Positions 23,917-37,170 are shown, numbered from the stretch's first letter. The stretch: 64,000 nucleotides of DNA from Dryomyza anilis (GCA_951804985.1 OX638132.1:13187529-13251528), one strand, 5' to 3'. Numbers and translations are program-made. Notes: generated by a model from the letters alone, not told the origin.

Positions 23917-24256
23917 GTGAAGCTAAAAAGTCCTACTGAAGTCCGTTGTCCGTTTTCATATTTTACACTATGCTCCTTCTATTTGGCTGGTCAAGCAGGC
24001 AGTCATAGGATATATGTAATTTTCCAACAGTGGCACAGATTACACAGTTTTTTATCAAAAAAAATATCTGAACTATACTGAACTCAATGGAATACAAAAG
24101 TAATAGGAAAAATAATTATAAAATTATTAAGAAGTAAATGCCCAAAATATACAGAAAACTATGATTTAAGGTCATGATTTTAGGCCATATCTATAACCTT
24201 TACAACCCAGATGAGATATTTGTGGTTTCAGTGACATTTATAAGACAAAATATTCT

Positions 24257-25235
24257 AACACACAAAATAAAATCTGCTTAAATCGTTCGTGAATTTTACG
24301 AAAAAAATCGTGTAATTTATCTACAAAAGAACTTTCGTATTTTAATGATAAAATTACGAATATTAATGGTTTATTTTACGAAACTATTCGTAGATTTTAT
24401 CTACGAAAATCATTCGTACATAATATGAAAGATTCGTAATTTATTGAATATTTTTGTAACTTTTTACGAAAATATTCGTATATTTTACGAAAGTATTTGT
24501 ACTTTTGACGACAGCATGCGTATATTTTATGAAACATTTCACGAATCTTTCGTAAAATACACGAATACTTGAATATTTGTGTAACTTTTTACGAAAATAT
24601 TCGTATATTTTACGAAAGTATTCTTACGTTTGACGACAGTATGCGTATATTTTATGAAACATTTCACGAATCTTTCGTAACGAATACTTTGTTTAAAAAA
24701 AACTGACGATGAAAATGACGATTCATTTATAAAAATATGAAATATTATGCACTGATTTGATACTTTTGACACAAACACAACTCTCACAGAACACATTGTA
24801 AAACTGTTCGTATTTTATAATTATCTGCTTGCGACGCGATACCAATTAAAATAAAATGCCGCTCCAACGGATTTTACTAATTATTCGTAAAAAACATGAA
24901 TGTTTCGTAAAATTCTACATATAGCCTCAAAATTTAAAATATATTCGTAAAATGTAAAGCTCATTTGTAAGATATGTTATTCATTCGTACAAAAATTGTT
25001 AACAAAATAATTGACCGACAGTTTCATAATTTAAACGAAATATTCGTAATTTTGTTGTTGTTTTAATTTTACGAATAATGTTTCGTAATGCATACGAATC
25101 GTTCGTAATAAATATATTGTAAAAAAACAGATATTACGAAGGTTTTGTATATTCTACGAATTTGTCGTGTATTTTACGAAATAAAAAATTACGAAAAATA
25201 TTTCGTCAAATGTCCTAGAAATTATTTTGAGTGTA
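24257..25235. mobile_element. TTCGTA/TACGAA-rich element, copy 1
   Basis: Dozens of TTCGTA and TACGAA words lie throughout in both orientations. The ends read ACACACAAAATAAAATCT on the left and, reversed, ACACTCAAAATAATTTCT on the right, a short terminal inverted repeat. The centre has a unique stretch (CACTGATTTGATACTTTTGA). A second copy at 33224-35662 is split by an insertion. No transposase is seen. Confidence 0.75.
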
Positions 25236-25252
25236 GCTCTCAGACATAATAA

Positions 25253-26036
25253 ATCCATTCACAGAAAAAAAATGTCTTCAATATGATGAATTTATTCATA
25301 AATATTATGAATTTTTTCACAAACTAACAGATTCATCATATTGATACCACCGTTCATTGAATGACATATTAATGAATGCATTCATGATATATATGAAGAA
25401 AATATTCAATAATATTCAATGAATTTGAATTGTCATATTGTTGAACTTGTTCATAATATTTTTTCAAAGAAAAAATTTTATTTTATAAAATAATTCGAAA
25501 AAAAAAATTTATTTAAAAAAAAAGAGTAAAAAATGTAAAAACAAAAATGCGGACAAAAAAAAATTTTGTCCGAAAAAAAAATCTTTTTTAAATATACTTT
25601 TTATAAACATAACTTTTTATTAATAAAAAGTTGTAATTATAAATAAATATATTAAAACACATTTTACAAGCCAGCATAATATAATATATAACATACAAGA
25701 ACTACTTGAGAACTGAGAAGTGCGGCAAAAAATTAACGAAAAAAATATATATTTTGATAGAAATTTGGGTTAATGAACAGCGTTCATCAATATGAAGAAC
25801 ATATATGTTGTATTTTATATTTTGGTTCATTAATATGATGAAATGTATTCTTAACATACAGTTCATCATATTGAAAAACACTTTTTCGACAGTTACCAAG
25901 CGTTCATCATATTTATGATAGCATTCATAACATTGATGGCGTTAGTCATTAATATTATAAATGGTTCTTCAATACAATTGAATCATGGTTTGAAGAACGG
26001 AATTCATCAATATGATGTACATTTTTTCAGTGGATC
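25253..26036. mobile_element. ATATGATGAAT-rich inverted-repeat element
   Basis: Left end ATCCATTCACAGAAAAAAAA; reversed right end ATCCACTGAAAAAATGTACA. Subterminal TTCATCATATTGA words recur in both orientations. About 780 bp, no coding sequence recognised. Confidence 0.7.
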
Positions 26037-26178
26037 TATACCTTATCCCTAATAGAAATTTGCTCGTTGGATCATCGGGAAATGAACGGATTTTTATCGG
26101 GTAAGCCCTATATTAGAGCATAATAATTGCCCTGTTCTATCTTATCGTGTTCATCATTTATGTACAACATTATAAATA

Positions 26179-26478
26179 TAATAATAATAGTTTGGCACTA
26201 CAGTCCTATAAGAACTTAGGCCGAGCTCTCTCACAAGCTGTGCGTGTTATATTTGTACTCAAAGTGGTGGGACTTAAAGTTTATTGCCGAATCCGAACGG
26301 CGGGAGTGAGCTTTTCATAGGCAATGTTTTACTCTCGTAGGTTTGCGTTTTACTGTCGAGAGGTAGTGCGGTATAGAAAAATGTTTCTATGAAAAGATGT
26401 TGTTAGCCCCAGTTCAGGCTTGAACCGGGGACCTTTCGGCTCGCAGTCCAACGCACTAACCACTGAGCTACCGCGGCT
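26179..26478 (-). mobile_element. tRNA-derived SINE, copy E
   Basis: Full-length in reverse: the tail at the left, the tRNA-like head with B and A boxes at the right, ending CCGCGGCT at about 26478. A short internal deletion removes the CATTTTGA word. Confidence 0.92.
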
Positions 26479-27932
26479 ATTATATTTGTATTCTATTTGT
26501 AGTTACTGAAGCTGTCGTGTTCATTATGTTATAAAACCCTTATTATAAAATAATGTATAAATATGTTTTAGACAAATAGTTTAGAGTTTGAAAATCAGCT
26601 AAATCGTTCAACGGACTCGTCCACCTCTCATACAATTCACATTTATGAATAAAAATCTTTAGAAAACCATAACTCGTATAGTATTCAAGATATAGTTATA
26701 AAAGTTAAAACTTATGTTTAAAATTCACCAATAAATATGTGGCTCAAAAATGTACGTGTTACGATATTGTTAATTTTATGTCAAGTCAATATGAATTTAT
26801 AATTTAATAAAATAGTTAGTAATTCTTCTGTGCATACAACCAACATTTCCTGCTGCAACAAAACGAAGAGGAAACACTTGAAATTTGCTTCATTTTATAT
26901 TCAAATTTTCATATATGCAAATTGCGCAAAATTCCAAAGTTTTCTTATAAATATCGCAGAGGAAAGTAGCAAAAAAAATAAAATAAAAAAAAAAAAAATT
27001 GAGAAAAGTCACACGAAATTGTAAGCACATATTTTAGTTGGCAGAAAATAAAAAATAAGGATAACATATACAAAAAAAAGTACTACAGCAAAATAAACTA
27101 CAAAATAACACAATAACAAAAAAAAAGAACAACAATTTTACACAAATAAGTCGTATCTCGTAACTTTTGTAGCAGCACCAAATATGAAAGAAAGGCAAAA
27201 CAAAATTGTACAACCAAACATTTTCGACTCCTCTGGTGTAGGACCTTAGAATGAAAATTGCTGCTAACCGAATTTCCGGTCGTTGTCGGCCATGATGGGT
27301 TCATTTTTCAACACAATCATAGACACAAACATCGTCACTAGCACACCATATAGTTTATACATAGTAGGCAGACAAAGGAAATAAGAACTCTACGCCGATT
27401 CCTTGACAAAATGGAGAGAGCGGACAACTTTTCTTATGTGGGTTGAAAATAAACGTCTTTCACCTCGTCACGTATCTGATATACACTGAAAAATAAAATT
27501 CAAGCTACTGCCAATTACAAAACTTTGATGTGAAACATCCCAAACGCACATTAAAAATGTTTTAAAAATAAGCAAGGTCTTTAAAATTTATAAATATTTT
27601 ATTTACGTTCTAAAACAAAAACATATGTTTTTACAACATTGATGTAGTTGTTTTTTGTTTGGAAAACAACTACATATATTTACTACATTTCTGTGCAAAA
27701 TATTACTACTTTTATAAAATTAACTAAATTTTGTATTTATTAAAACATCCAGAAATATGTCGAAAAAATGCAATTATTTTTAATACATACTGTATTTATT
27801 TAACTTCATGAAAAATGTTTAAAAAATGACTACCCTGCATTTCTTTCTTTTTAACTATATTCTGTATTTATTTAAATTTAATATATATGTAGCTAATATT
27901 TATTGTATTCTGTATTTATTTTAAAGCCAACA

Positions 27933-27963
<31 letters not shown>

Positions 27964-28500
27964 GCTCTCAAAAACGATTGTTATAAATACTTGTGTTAGT
28001 CTTTATAAGAAATATATTTTCCTGATGTTGAAGATGAAAGCATAAAACTAAATATGAAACCTTTATCACAAGGCATGACAAGCATTCTTCTTTTCATTTG
28101 TACCAAATATGAGCAAAAATATATGTGATATTCGTGTTCGCGAAAATTATTTGTCATATGCCTTTGTTTTTGCTTTCGACACGTTTTTTTTCCAGTTGCT
28201 TGGGTTTCGTTTGTAGCTGCTCAATTTCGGAGTTTGTTCGTCATGTGTGCGCACGAACTTCAAATAAATAAATTTTTCAGTTGCTTGGGTTTCGTTTGTA
28301 GCTGCTCACTTTCGCAGTTTGTTCGTCATGTGTGCGCACGAACTTCAAATAAATAAAAAATGCAGAAAACAAATACATACTACAGTTTCTACCATATGTA
28401 CATTTCCTGAGGTTCCGGACGGGACATTCGTACGCTTACAACTTTAATATCTCGAAGGAAATTAATTAATTTACTTGTATTGCAAGTATTATTAAAATAT
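26479..28500. other. No supported gene
   Basis: AT-rich sequence. A near-tandem duplication is visible at about 28190-28350 (CAGTTGCTTGGGTTTCGTTT and GTCATGTGTGCGCACGAACT each occur twice). No coding family is recognised. Confidence 0.4.
27934..27963. repeat. (TA)n microsatellite
   Basis: Uninterrupted TA dinucleotide run of about 28 bases. Confidence 0.95.
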
Positions 28501-28504
28501 AACT

Positions 28505-29266
28505 AAATATATGCAAAAAAATAGAAAATTTAATGTAAAGGCATTAATTGTTTGCTTTAAAAGCACCTATCTATTGGCATCAATAATTAAAAATATTTTG
28601 TCAAACATTAATTTGCCATTTGTTATTTGCAGGAAAAAATGTTTAGCAAAATATTTTTCAATAATGATGCAGATCGATAGGTGCTTTAAAAACAAACAAT
28701 TAATACTTTTACATCACTATTTTATCTTGTACCAATAAATTGAGAAATTGGAAAAATTAAAAATCTTGTCATGCCAAAAGGGCGAATCTTTTCGTTTTTT
28801 TGCTATAACTCTTTAACGGTACAATATAAAATAGTGATGTGTAGGCAATTATTGTTTGTTTTCAAAGCACCTATCGATCTGTATCATTAATTATAAATAT
28901 TTCGGCAACATTTTTTTTCCTGCAAATAACAAATGGCAAATTAATGTTTGGCAAAATATTTTTAATTAATGATGCAGATCGATAGGTGCTTCGAAAACAA
29001 ACAATAAATGCCTTTACACCACTATTTTATCTTATACCAATAAAAAGTTATGGCGAAAAAACGAAAAGATTCGCCCTTTTGGCATGACAAGATTTTCAAT
29101 TTTTCAAATTCGCCCTTTTGGTTTTGTCTTTTGTGGCTAGAAATATCCAACAAAACCACATACGATTTTGGCACAGTAAAATTGATGAAAACTACTTTAA
29201 AAAAAATGTAAAAAAAAACACAAATGTCAAAATTTTCACATTCACCGCTTTGGCATGATAGTGACG
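28505..29266. mobile_element. Internal-hairpin transposon family, copy 2 (5' truncated)
   Basis: Two consecutive hairpins: arms at about 28528-28580 / 28670-28725 and about 28826-28893 / 28962-29034. Each is built on TTAATTGTTTGTTTT, AAGCACCTATCGATCT and their complements. The right terminus TTTGGCATGATAGTGACG matches the 33.9-kb copy. The left terminus is missing. Confidence 0.8.
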
Positions 29267-29399
29267 AGCTATAACTCAAAAACTGGTGCCAATTTGACTA
29301 AACTGTTGACATTTTCGGAATCAGCGCTACATATGTAATTAATATTTGCTGCAACTTTTACTGAATCATGTCATAATTTGAATTTTGTTGGGCAGTTTT

Positions 29400-30829
29400 A
29401 TGATTAGCATGATTTGTGAAAAAAAAGAAGATCCATAAGAATAATAATAAGAACAAGTATAATAATACTATTTAAATTCAGATAAACATAATTTCGAGTG
29501 AGAACTATAATTGAGGCCAACATATTCCTCGCACAACATAGTTGCTTCAAACATGTTATACGTTTGCCATAATCCTAACATCATGAAGCACTTGATCAAA
29601 TACCAAAAATCACATTTTTTCTTTGCATGTATAACATCTTCTTCTTTTTCTTTTTTTGCGTATCCTTATGCAGTACTCTTTAAATGTATTTCGGCTGAGT
29701 ATGTCCTGTAGTAGTTGTTTATGTTTAAATGCTTGTGTGTGTTCGGATTTTGGGCTGTTTCATTTTGGTCATATTTATTATTTGCAGATATACGAAACAT
29801 AATAACTGAAACAACACAACAAACTTATATAATATCCTTGCCAGCAGCATGGCTATCCTCCCCTTCATTCGGCTTTTGGCATGATGGCCGAAAAACTATT
29901 TTCTAAATTTTATAAGGTTACGTTATACTTGTGGTAGATGTGTAACGCAAGGATGCTGCTGCTACTGCTGTTGGCTACGGCCGTTTGGCAAAGGGACGTA
30001 AATTTATTTGTCGAGCGAAAGAGCAAGAAAACTTGTGCACATGGAAACAAGCCTCAAGGATACGTGTACGACGAAGTCTTGGTCGGCACGAAGTGCTAGA
30101 AAAGAAGAAATTGTCTTTTATTTTTTTTTCTATTTTTGTTACCTTTTTCGGGTAGACTTAGCAGTCAGTGTATTTCAGTTGATAAAATGTTATCCCTCTC
30201 GTTGGGTGCATTAAAGTGTTGTTTAACCCATTTAGGGTCCCCATCATATGCCATACCCATGGACTTAAGTTTTTCTTTATGTTCAGTCAAGTCACATCGA
30301 GTGGAGTTCGTTAGTATCTATCTCAGTGTTCAGTGTAGTTTAAGGATATTGTGGTGTTGAGTTACGTTGGTACGTTTACCCTCGGCTTTTAGATCATATT
30401 TTATGTTATTAATATCTTGTATAGTTTCATATTTTCATATACTATAGGTAGTTATATAAAAGGTTACTTTTCAGATGTTACATATATATTGTGCAATGTC
30501 TTTGGTGTCTTACTATGCACATTTTCAACACCAATTTTTGATTATCAATTGAATTTGTTTAGCATTCGTGCTGTTGATTGGAAAATTTGCTAGATTTTAA
30601 TGTAATTTACATTTTAATTGAGTTTCTGCATTACGTATATATTTGGATTTTAACTCTAAGTTATAAGGTTTTGGTCAAATAGAGTTTTTTTTAAGAATTT
30701 AGTTCGACAACTATGTTCAGCAACCATAAAATATGTATATAACGAAACAGATTTAAGGATGCTACAAATTTCGCTCATACCCCCAAAATCTGACTCAAGA
30801 AAATCCAAGCTTATGAGTTTTTGCATTTT
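29400..30829. other. No supported gene; one GC-richer patch
   Basis: About 29940-30340 is less AT-rich and more complex than its surroundings, with a CTG-rich run (GATGCTGCTGCTACTGCTGT) and several TCAGT words near 30330. I checked the TCAGT words for a correctly placed downstream promoter element and found none. No protein family recognised. Confidence 0.4.
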
Positions 30830-31450
30830 TATACCCTACACTAAGAGTGAAAGGGTATATTCAGTTTAGTACGTCGTTTTTAACACCCAGATGGAAGCAT
30901 ATCCGTTATGGAAAAGTATATATATTCTTGATCAGTATGAATGAAATTCATAATTTAGATTATTTATATACCTACGCTGTATGTGCGTAAAAATTGGCGA
31001 GATCGGTCTATTGTGACCTGTGATCCGACCACTTATATTCAAAGACTTCATATAAAATTTACATCTACAGACCAATTTTACTGTATACGTGCTTAGGCTT
31101 TGGTCAAATATATATTGACTCAAATATATGAAAATAATGTTTTCCCGCAAAACTACTTGTGGTTCCCAAAAAAAAAAAAAAAGAAATTCGGTACACCTAC
31201 CCATTTATAAATATGGGTATCAAATGAATGGACATTCTTCAGCGATTTAAAGTTTGTAGTTATTTTCAGGATTCGTATACACTGGTGACCTATATAGCAC
31301 TTTGAATGGTAACCATACATTGTGTAGGGTATTTATAGTCGGCTTAGACCGACTATAACTTTCATAATTCTTACTAACTTCATCACATCAACTATCACAA
31401 CATCCCTACTTTAAAATTTCCCATGTGAACTAACCTTCCCTACTGGTTTT
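30830..31450 (+). repeat. TATACCCTACAC-type dispersed repeat
   Basis: Starts TATACCCTACACTAAGAGTG followed by AAAGGGTATATTCAG. Near the end it holds the small palindrome TAGTCGGCTTAGACCGACTA and ends CTTCCCTACTGGTTTT. A second, interrupted copy is at 33768-35345. Confidence 0.75.
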
Positions 31451-31734
31451 GGACTATATTCGATCGAAATCAAAATATCATTGCTATTAAGGTAAAGTCG
31501 ATTAAAATGCATTAAGCAAAAGTATTAACCACAGAAAAACATTTGATGCTCGAAATTGTCCAATAAAGAATTGCACTACCCAACACTATTTTTGCCATGT
31601 ACCATATATCAATACAACATAATTAGCTTGTGCTGAATTTGAATGCATACTCAGTTTTTTTCTATTACGTAACGTTTTTGAGAAAATTGCAATAGTATTT
31701 TTAAGCAGTTCTCATCCACTACTTAGAACAAAAA

Positions 31735-32545
31735 AAAATGTAGTCTGTAGAAAAATAGTTTAACCAAAAAAACTTAAACGCAATTTTTCTTTTAATTGTC
31801 TCTACTAATTTTAATATACTAATGAACGCTAATATTCCAATACGTTTTTAATATAATTGGATCTAAACTCGGAAAGTTTTTATTTTAATTTTAGAGAATT
31901 GTTTTTTTTATCCTTTATGATTTAATGATAAACAAAAAATGATTTATCGTTTTCTAGACCATAGTCCAAACTAACTTTCAAAACTACTAACTTTTTTCTA
32001 ATTTATCCACTTTTTAAAAAATGACCTGAAAACTTAATTTTGGTACTCTTTGAAAATAATCAATTTTAAATAAAAATACTAATGCCTCTTATCTGAAAAT
32101 ATCATTACTTCATATTTAAAGTATGTTTATTTCTATTGTATTTTCAGTTTTTTCCTATAACGTAGCGTTTCAGAGAAACATTTGGGGTAATACTGCTACT
32201 TTTCAGGTATTTGTTTTTGACGTAAACTATGTGGAAAGAGCATATTTTAAAAATGAGAACCGATACAAAAAAGTTGAAAGTTAGTAATTCTCGTCGTTGG
32301 TTTGAACTATGCTCTGCATAACCATAAATCATATTCTTATTTATAATTAGATTCACATTGCTAAAAAAAATTGTTCAAAAATTGTCTAAAATTATCAATA
32401 TTTTTCGAGTTTAGATTCAACTATCTTAAAAACCTAACGGAATAATAGTATTTGTCGGTATATTGTAATAAGTCTGGGACCATTGAAAGAAAAATTGCGT
32501 TTAGAGTTTTTTGGAAACTAGTTGAGTAAGGGACTGTACTTTTTT
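31735..32545. mobile_element. Long-inverted-repeat element, about 0.8 kb
   Basis: The left arm (about 31735-31880) and right arm (about 32395-32545) are reverse complements with divergence. AAACGCAATTTTTCTTT and GGATCTAAACTCGGAAA are matched blocks. No coding sequence seen. Confidence 0.75.
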
Positions 32546-32623
32546 AATAATAAAAAGTGTCTGAAAAGGTCTTAAAATGTGGAGAGCAATTTTTGTACGT
32601 TTACATCGCAGTCTTATACATTA

Positions 32624-32672
32624 CTGTCTTAAACATTAACATGTCCATATCATATGTTAATGTTTAAGACAG
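32624..32672. repeat. Perfect 18-bp inverted repeat
   Basis: CTGTCTTAAACATTAACA at 32624-32641 is mirrored exactly by TGTTAATGTTTAAGACAG at 32655-32672, with a 13-nt spacer. Confidence 0.95.
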
Positions 32673-33767
32673 ACAAATTTTATGTTTATGTCTACAAAAT
32701 CGATACGGTCCTATTATATCACAACAAATTAGAAACTGATCAAATAAAAATTTGTAAGTAATTATTTTGATTTGAATTTACTTCGAAACGTCAAAAACAT
32801 GGCAGACATACCATAATGTTTGACATTTATGGCAAGACATGTAGTGTCTCCACAATACATTTATATCGTACAACATAAACTATGGCTAGTGGAGACACCA
32901 TGTTATAAAAGAAAACTGAGTATGCAGTCATAATTATCAACTGCGAATTATATAGAATTGATATATGGGATGCCCATGACAATAATTTTATTCTCGTTTT
33001 GTTGAGTAGTGAAGCAAACATAAAATGTGGTATAAACCTTTGTACCACATGTGTGGTGATCTATATGTGGATTTCAGTTTAGACAAGATAATAATATATG
33101 TATATATAATATTCGTATTAATATCTGATCAGGAAATATTAAAACAACTATACCATATTAATAGAAATATCGATCAATTAATTCTTATAGTCTTGGTAAT
33201 ATATTTAACAGGGCGAATTATAAAATGAATATTTTCAAAATATATTCTAGGACATTTTACATAGTATTTTTTTCGTAATTTTTAATTTCGTAAAATACAC
33301 GAGTAATTCGTAAAATACACGAAACATTTGTAATTTGTATTTTTTTCCTAAATATTTTTTACGAATATTACGAATCATTATTCGTAAAATTAAAACATCA
33401 ACAAAATTACGAATATTTCGTTTAAATTACGAAACTTTCGTTATATAATTTTCTATTACAATTTTTATTATGAAAGAATAACATATTTTACGTATGGGCT
33501 TTACTTTTTACGAACAAGTTACAAAACTTTCGTAAATAGTAAGACTATGTGTAGAATTTTACGAAATATTCGTATTTTTTTTAAGAATCATTGGTATGAA
33601 AATAAATACGCTTGTGTCAATAGCAACTTTGAGCTGCATTTTATTTTAATTGGTATCGTGGTCGCAAGTAGATAGTTATAAAATGCAAACTGTTTTAAAA
33701 TTTGTTCTGTGACAAATTTGTCAAAAGTGCAAAAGTATCAAATCAGTGCATAATATTTTATATTTAT

Positions 33768-35345
33768 ACCCTACACCTATGAAGTAAAGGGTATATTAAG
33801 TTTGTGCAGATATTGTAATGCCGCTTAGGAAGCGTGGCCGGTATGGAAAAGTATATATCGTCACTCTCCTGCCAAAGGAGCGAATGTGCATTTTTAAAAA
33901 TGTTGGGAAATCAAATTTTAAAGTTGAAGTGCTTCAAAAATTAGAAAAATTTATATTTTTTTAACTTTTTTCTGTTATTTTAGTTTATTCGTCAATTATT
34001 ATAACGTATATAAAATATCTCTGATTTGGACAACCTACTGAATTATAAATACGGATTTTGTGAGGCTATATCCAGATCAAAACGCACATTTTTTTTTATG
34101 CTATAACTTTTTATTAGTGCATAGATAAAATAGTAATTTAGAGGCATTAATTATTTGTTTTTAAAGCACCTATCTATTGGCATAATTAATTAAAAATATT
34201 TTGTCAAGCATTAATTTGCCATTTGTTATTTGCGGGAAAAATATTTTAAAATAATGATGCAGATCGATAGGTGCTTTAAAAACAAACAATTAATACCTTT
34301 AAACCACTATTTTATCTATTAAAGTAAAAAAACTAAGAAATTGGAAAAATTGAAAATCTTGTCATTCCAAAAGGGCGAATCTTTTCATTTTTTGCAATAA
34401 CTCTTTAATGGTACAAGATAACATGGTTATGTAAAAGCATTCATTGTTTGTATTCAAAGCACCTATCGTTCTGCATCATTAATTAAAAATATTTTGCTAA
34501 ACATTTTTTCCTGCAAATAACAAATTGCAAATTAATGTTTGGCAAAATATTTTTAATTAATGCTGCAGAACGATAGGTGCTTTGAATGCAAACAATAAAT
34601 GCTTTTACACCACTATTTTATCTTACTCCAATAAGAAGTAATGGCGTAAAAACGAAAAGATTCGCTCTTTTGGCATGACAAGATTTTCAAATTCGCCCTT
34701 TTGGTTTTGTCTTTTGTGGCTAGAAATATCCAACAAAATGAAACGCGATTTTGGCACAGCATACTTGAGGATAAACTACATTCCAAAATGTAAAAAACGC
34801 AAATGTCAAAAATTGCACATTCGCCCCTTTGGCATGATAGTGACGATATATTCTTCACCAGCATCACAACCCGAGTCCGTTTAGACATATCCGTCTGTCT
34901 GTGCGAAAACATTGTAACTTGAAAAATACTGGTCCTAATTTGGTTTCAATAAGTTTTAGCAAAAAGTTGGAACTGAGTATGGAAATGAGTGAAATCGGTC
35001 AACGGACACGCCCAATTCCCATACAAGTCACTATTTTAGAACTGTTTAGAAAACAATAACTGGAAAAGTATAACATATATATTTATAAAATTAAAAACGT
35101 GCTGTGTCTAAAAATAAATGTTCCAACAATGCGCGTGATCCGCCCACATTTGATTTTTTCATTATTTTTATAGTGGATATTTTAGTCATAAATTATGGAA
35201 AATTATCCCACCAATTTTTTTTTTAATATATTATTTTTTTAAATACCAAGAATGTAGCGTATTTCATAGTCGGGCCCGACCGACTATAAAAGTCCGTCCC
35301 ATGTCGCCAAACTTACCCATGTGACTTAACTTTCCCAACTCGTTT
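33768..35345 (+). mobile_element. TATACCCTACAC-type repeat inserted in the TTCGTA element
   Basis: Starts TATACCCTACACCTATGAAG and ends CTTTCCCAACTCGTTTT after the palindromic GGGCCCGACCGACTATA. It parallels the 30830-31450 copy and is itself split by the hairpin element at 33857-34847. Confidence 0.75.
33857..34847. mobile_element. Double-hairpin transposon, complete copy
   Basis: Terminal inverted repeats of about 35 bp: left ATCGTCACTCTCCTGCCAAA, right reversed ATCGTCACTATCATGCCAAA, then both GG.GCGAATGTGCA. Inside are two hairpins with arms at about 34128-34185 / 34255-34325 and about 34418-34490 / 34555-34625. The flanks join as ATGGAAAAGTATA and TATTCTTCACC. This continues the host repeat as judged from 30902-30930. 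No protein is encoded. Confidence 0.85.
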
Positions 35346-35662
35346 TATGAATGAATCGTCATTTTCATCGTCTGTTTTTTTTTTAAACAAATTATTCGTA
35401 TATTTTACAACAGATTCGTAAATTGTTTCATATGTTTCATAAAATATACGAATGCCATCGTCACAAGTACGAAACTTACGTAAAATGTACGAATATATTC
35501 GTAAAAAGGCACACAAATATTCAATAAATTTCGTAAAATAAACAAATAATATACGTAAGTAAATCATAAATTTACTAAAGTTCTTTCGTGTATTTTACAA
35601 AATATTTCGTGGATAAATTTCATGATTTTTTTCGTGAAATACAAGGTGTATTTTAGAATGTA

Positions 35663-37170
35663 CAATCAAAGATAATGGTTTAAATATTATGGTATAAATA
35701 TTATTTATTTTTTGCTGTATACTTTAAGAAGTGTACGATTGACCGACCAAGTTATAGCACCATTTCCAATGACAACACTGTTGCACAAAGTTCACAATTA
35801 TGTTGTCGTACATGATGTTGCCGCCACTGCGTTTAACACACAATTGTGAACGGTATGTCCCATTTCGGAATAATGCAAATATACAGATATATCGCACACA
35901 TAGACAGACGGGTCATAACCCCACCTCTAACCCGCCAAAACAAAAGAACAAGGGTTAACAGCATTTAAATAATAAACCAGTCACCAGTGTCGAAGAAGCA
36001 GCACCAGTTGAAAAATGCCGCAACAACAACAACATGGTAACAACCCTTAACTTGTTGAATTGCACAAAAATTTCGTAGGTATGCGCCAAAAAATCACCAA
36101 AAAAAATAGAAAAATATAACGAACGGTGAGAAAAATTTGCCGAAAAAAAAGGATAATAATGTGGTGAAGAAAAAAAAATGCATTTGACCCATTGAACGTG
36201 AACATTTATTTTCTGGAGCAGAAAATTATAACTAATGATGAGGGCAATAATGTTGTTGCCATAATAATGTGTGGACTGTTATTTTTTCGGAATTGTAACG
36301 AAATACTTATTAGAAATTAGGTTAAGTAGGGTTAAGCTGTTAAGACATCAAAACATTTTACGTAGTTTTTCTTAAATTATTTCAGATTGTTACAGATTTT
36401 GGTCTATTTTATTTATTAATTTTATATATGATATTCATGTTTTATAGAGCAAACAAAATCTTTTAATTATTTTAAGTACAGCTAATGGAAATTATTCAAA
36501 TTGTCTGCAACAATAAAAAAATTTGTATATTACGCCAGACTTTAAAATTATTCAAAAGGATGCTCAAGAACTTGTTCCAAGCACTAGCATCAGTCAAAAG
36601 GATGTTCAACCCAACCATCTCAGTAGCCAACTGAAAAATAAACAGGATTTACAGGAAATTAAAGATAAACATTTTTCTTTTCTAAATGAAAAAAAAAATA
36701 ATAATCAACATTTTAACGCATTTTTCTCATGATTTCACACAAAAATTACTGCACAGCCGACAACAACAGTTCAATGGTCAAGGATACATCACACAAGGAT
36801 ACGCAGTAGAGAGATACAAAAAAATTCGATGCTACCCTAGCGCCAGAGAACCAGTTTTGCGGCTGGTCCAGCTTTTGGTCCAGGTGCGCAGCTTGTAGCT
36901 TTACGGCTGCTGTTGCTACTCGGATCCTGCATCCTTTGAATCACCACCCGAGTGTACAATGTAATTTTTGTCTATACTTTTTCTATAGAATTTCGCAACA
37001 AATACGTAAAATTTGCTGCAATAAACTTGAATTTCATGTTTTTGCAATGAAACGATCGTTGGTTGCTGTATGTTGTCATTGTCCTTGTGCGTGCGCACGA
37101 TCACAATGTCCTTGTCGGCGCTTTCTTTTTGGGTGGCTTCATCGCGTCGCGTCTGTTGGCCGGCTGGAAT
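35663..37170. other. No supported gene; upstream region of the predicted promoter
   Basis: A-rich, with CAACAACAACAACA near 36020 and generally more complex sequence toward the right. A 69-codon frame at 36523-36732 lacks an ATG start and resembles nothing I know. The stretch 36730-37170 becomes GC-richer just before the TATA box. Confidence 0.4.

Larger units (their letters stand above)
33224..35662. mobile_element. TTCGTA-rich element, copy 2, interrupted
   Basis: In reverse orientation relative to copy 1. The left half (33224-33767) matches the reversed right half of copy 1, through CAAAAGTATCAAATCAGTGC. The right half resumes at about 35346 with GAATGAATCGTCATTTTCAT. The 1.58 kb between is a different repeat. 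Confidence 0.8.

Noticed and set aside
30300..30360. Second core promoter at the TCAGTG words
   Set aside because: Neither TCAGT has a DPE match at +28, nor an obvious TATA box at the right distance.
36523..36732. 69-codon frame rich in Gln, Lys and Ser
   Set aside because: No ATG start, no clear splice sites, no recognised family.
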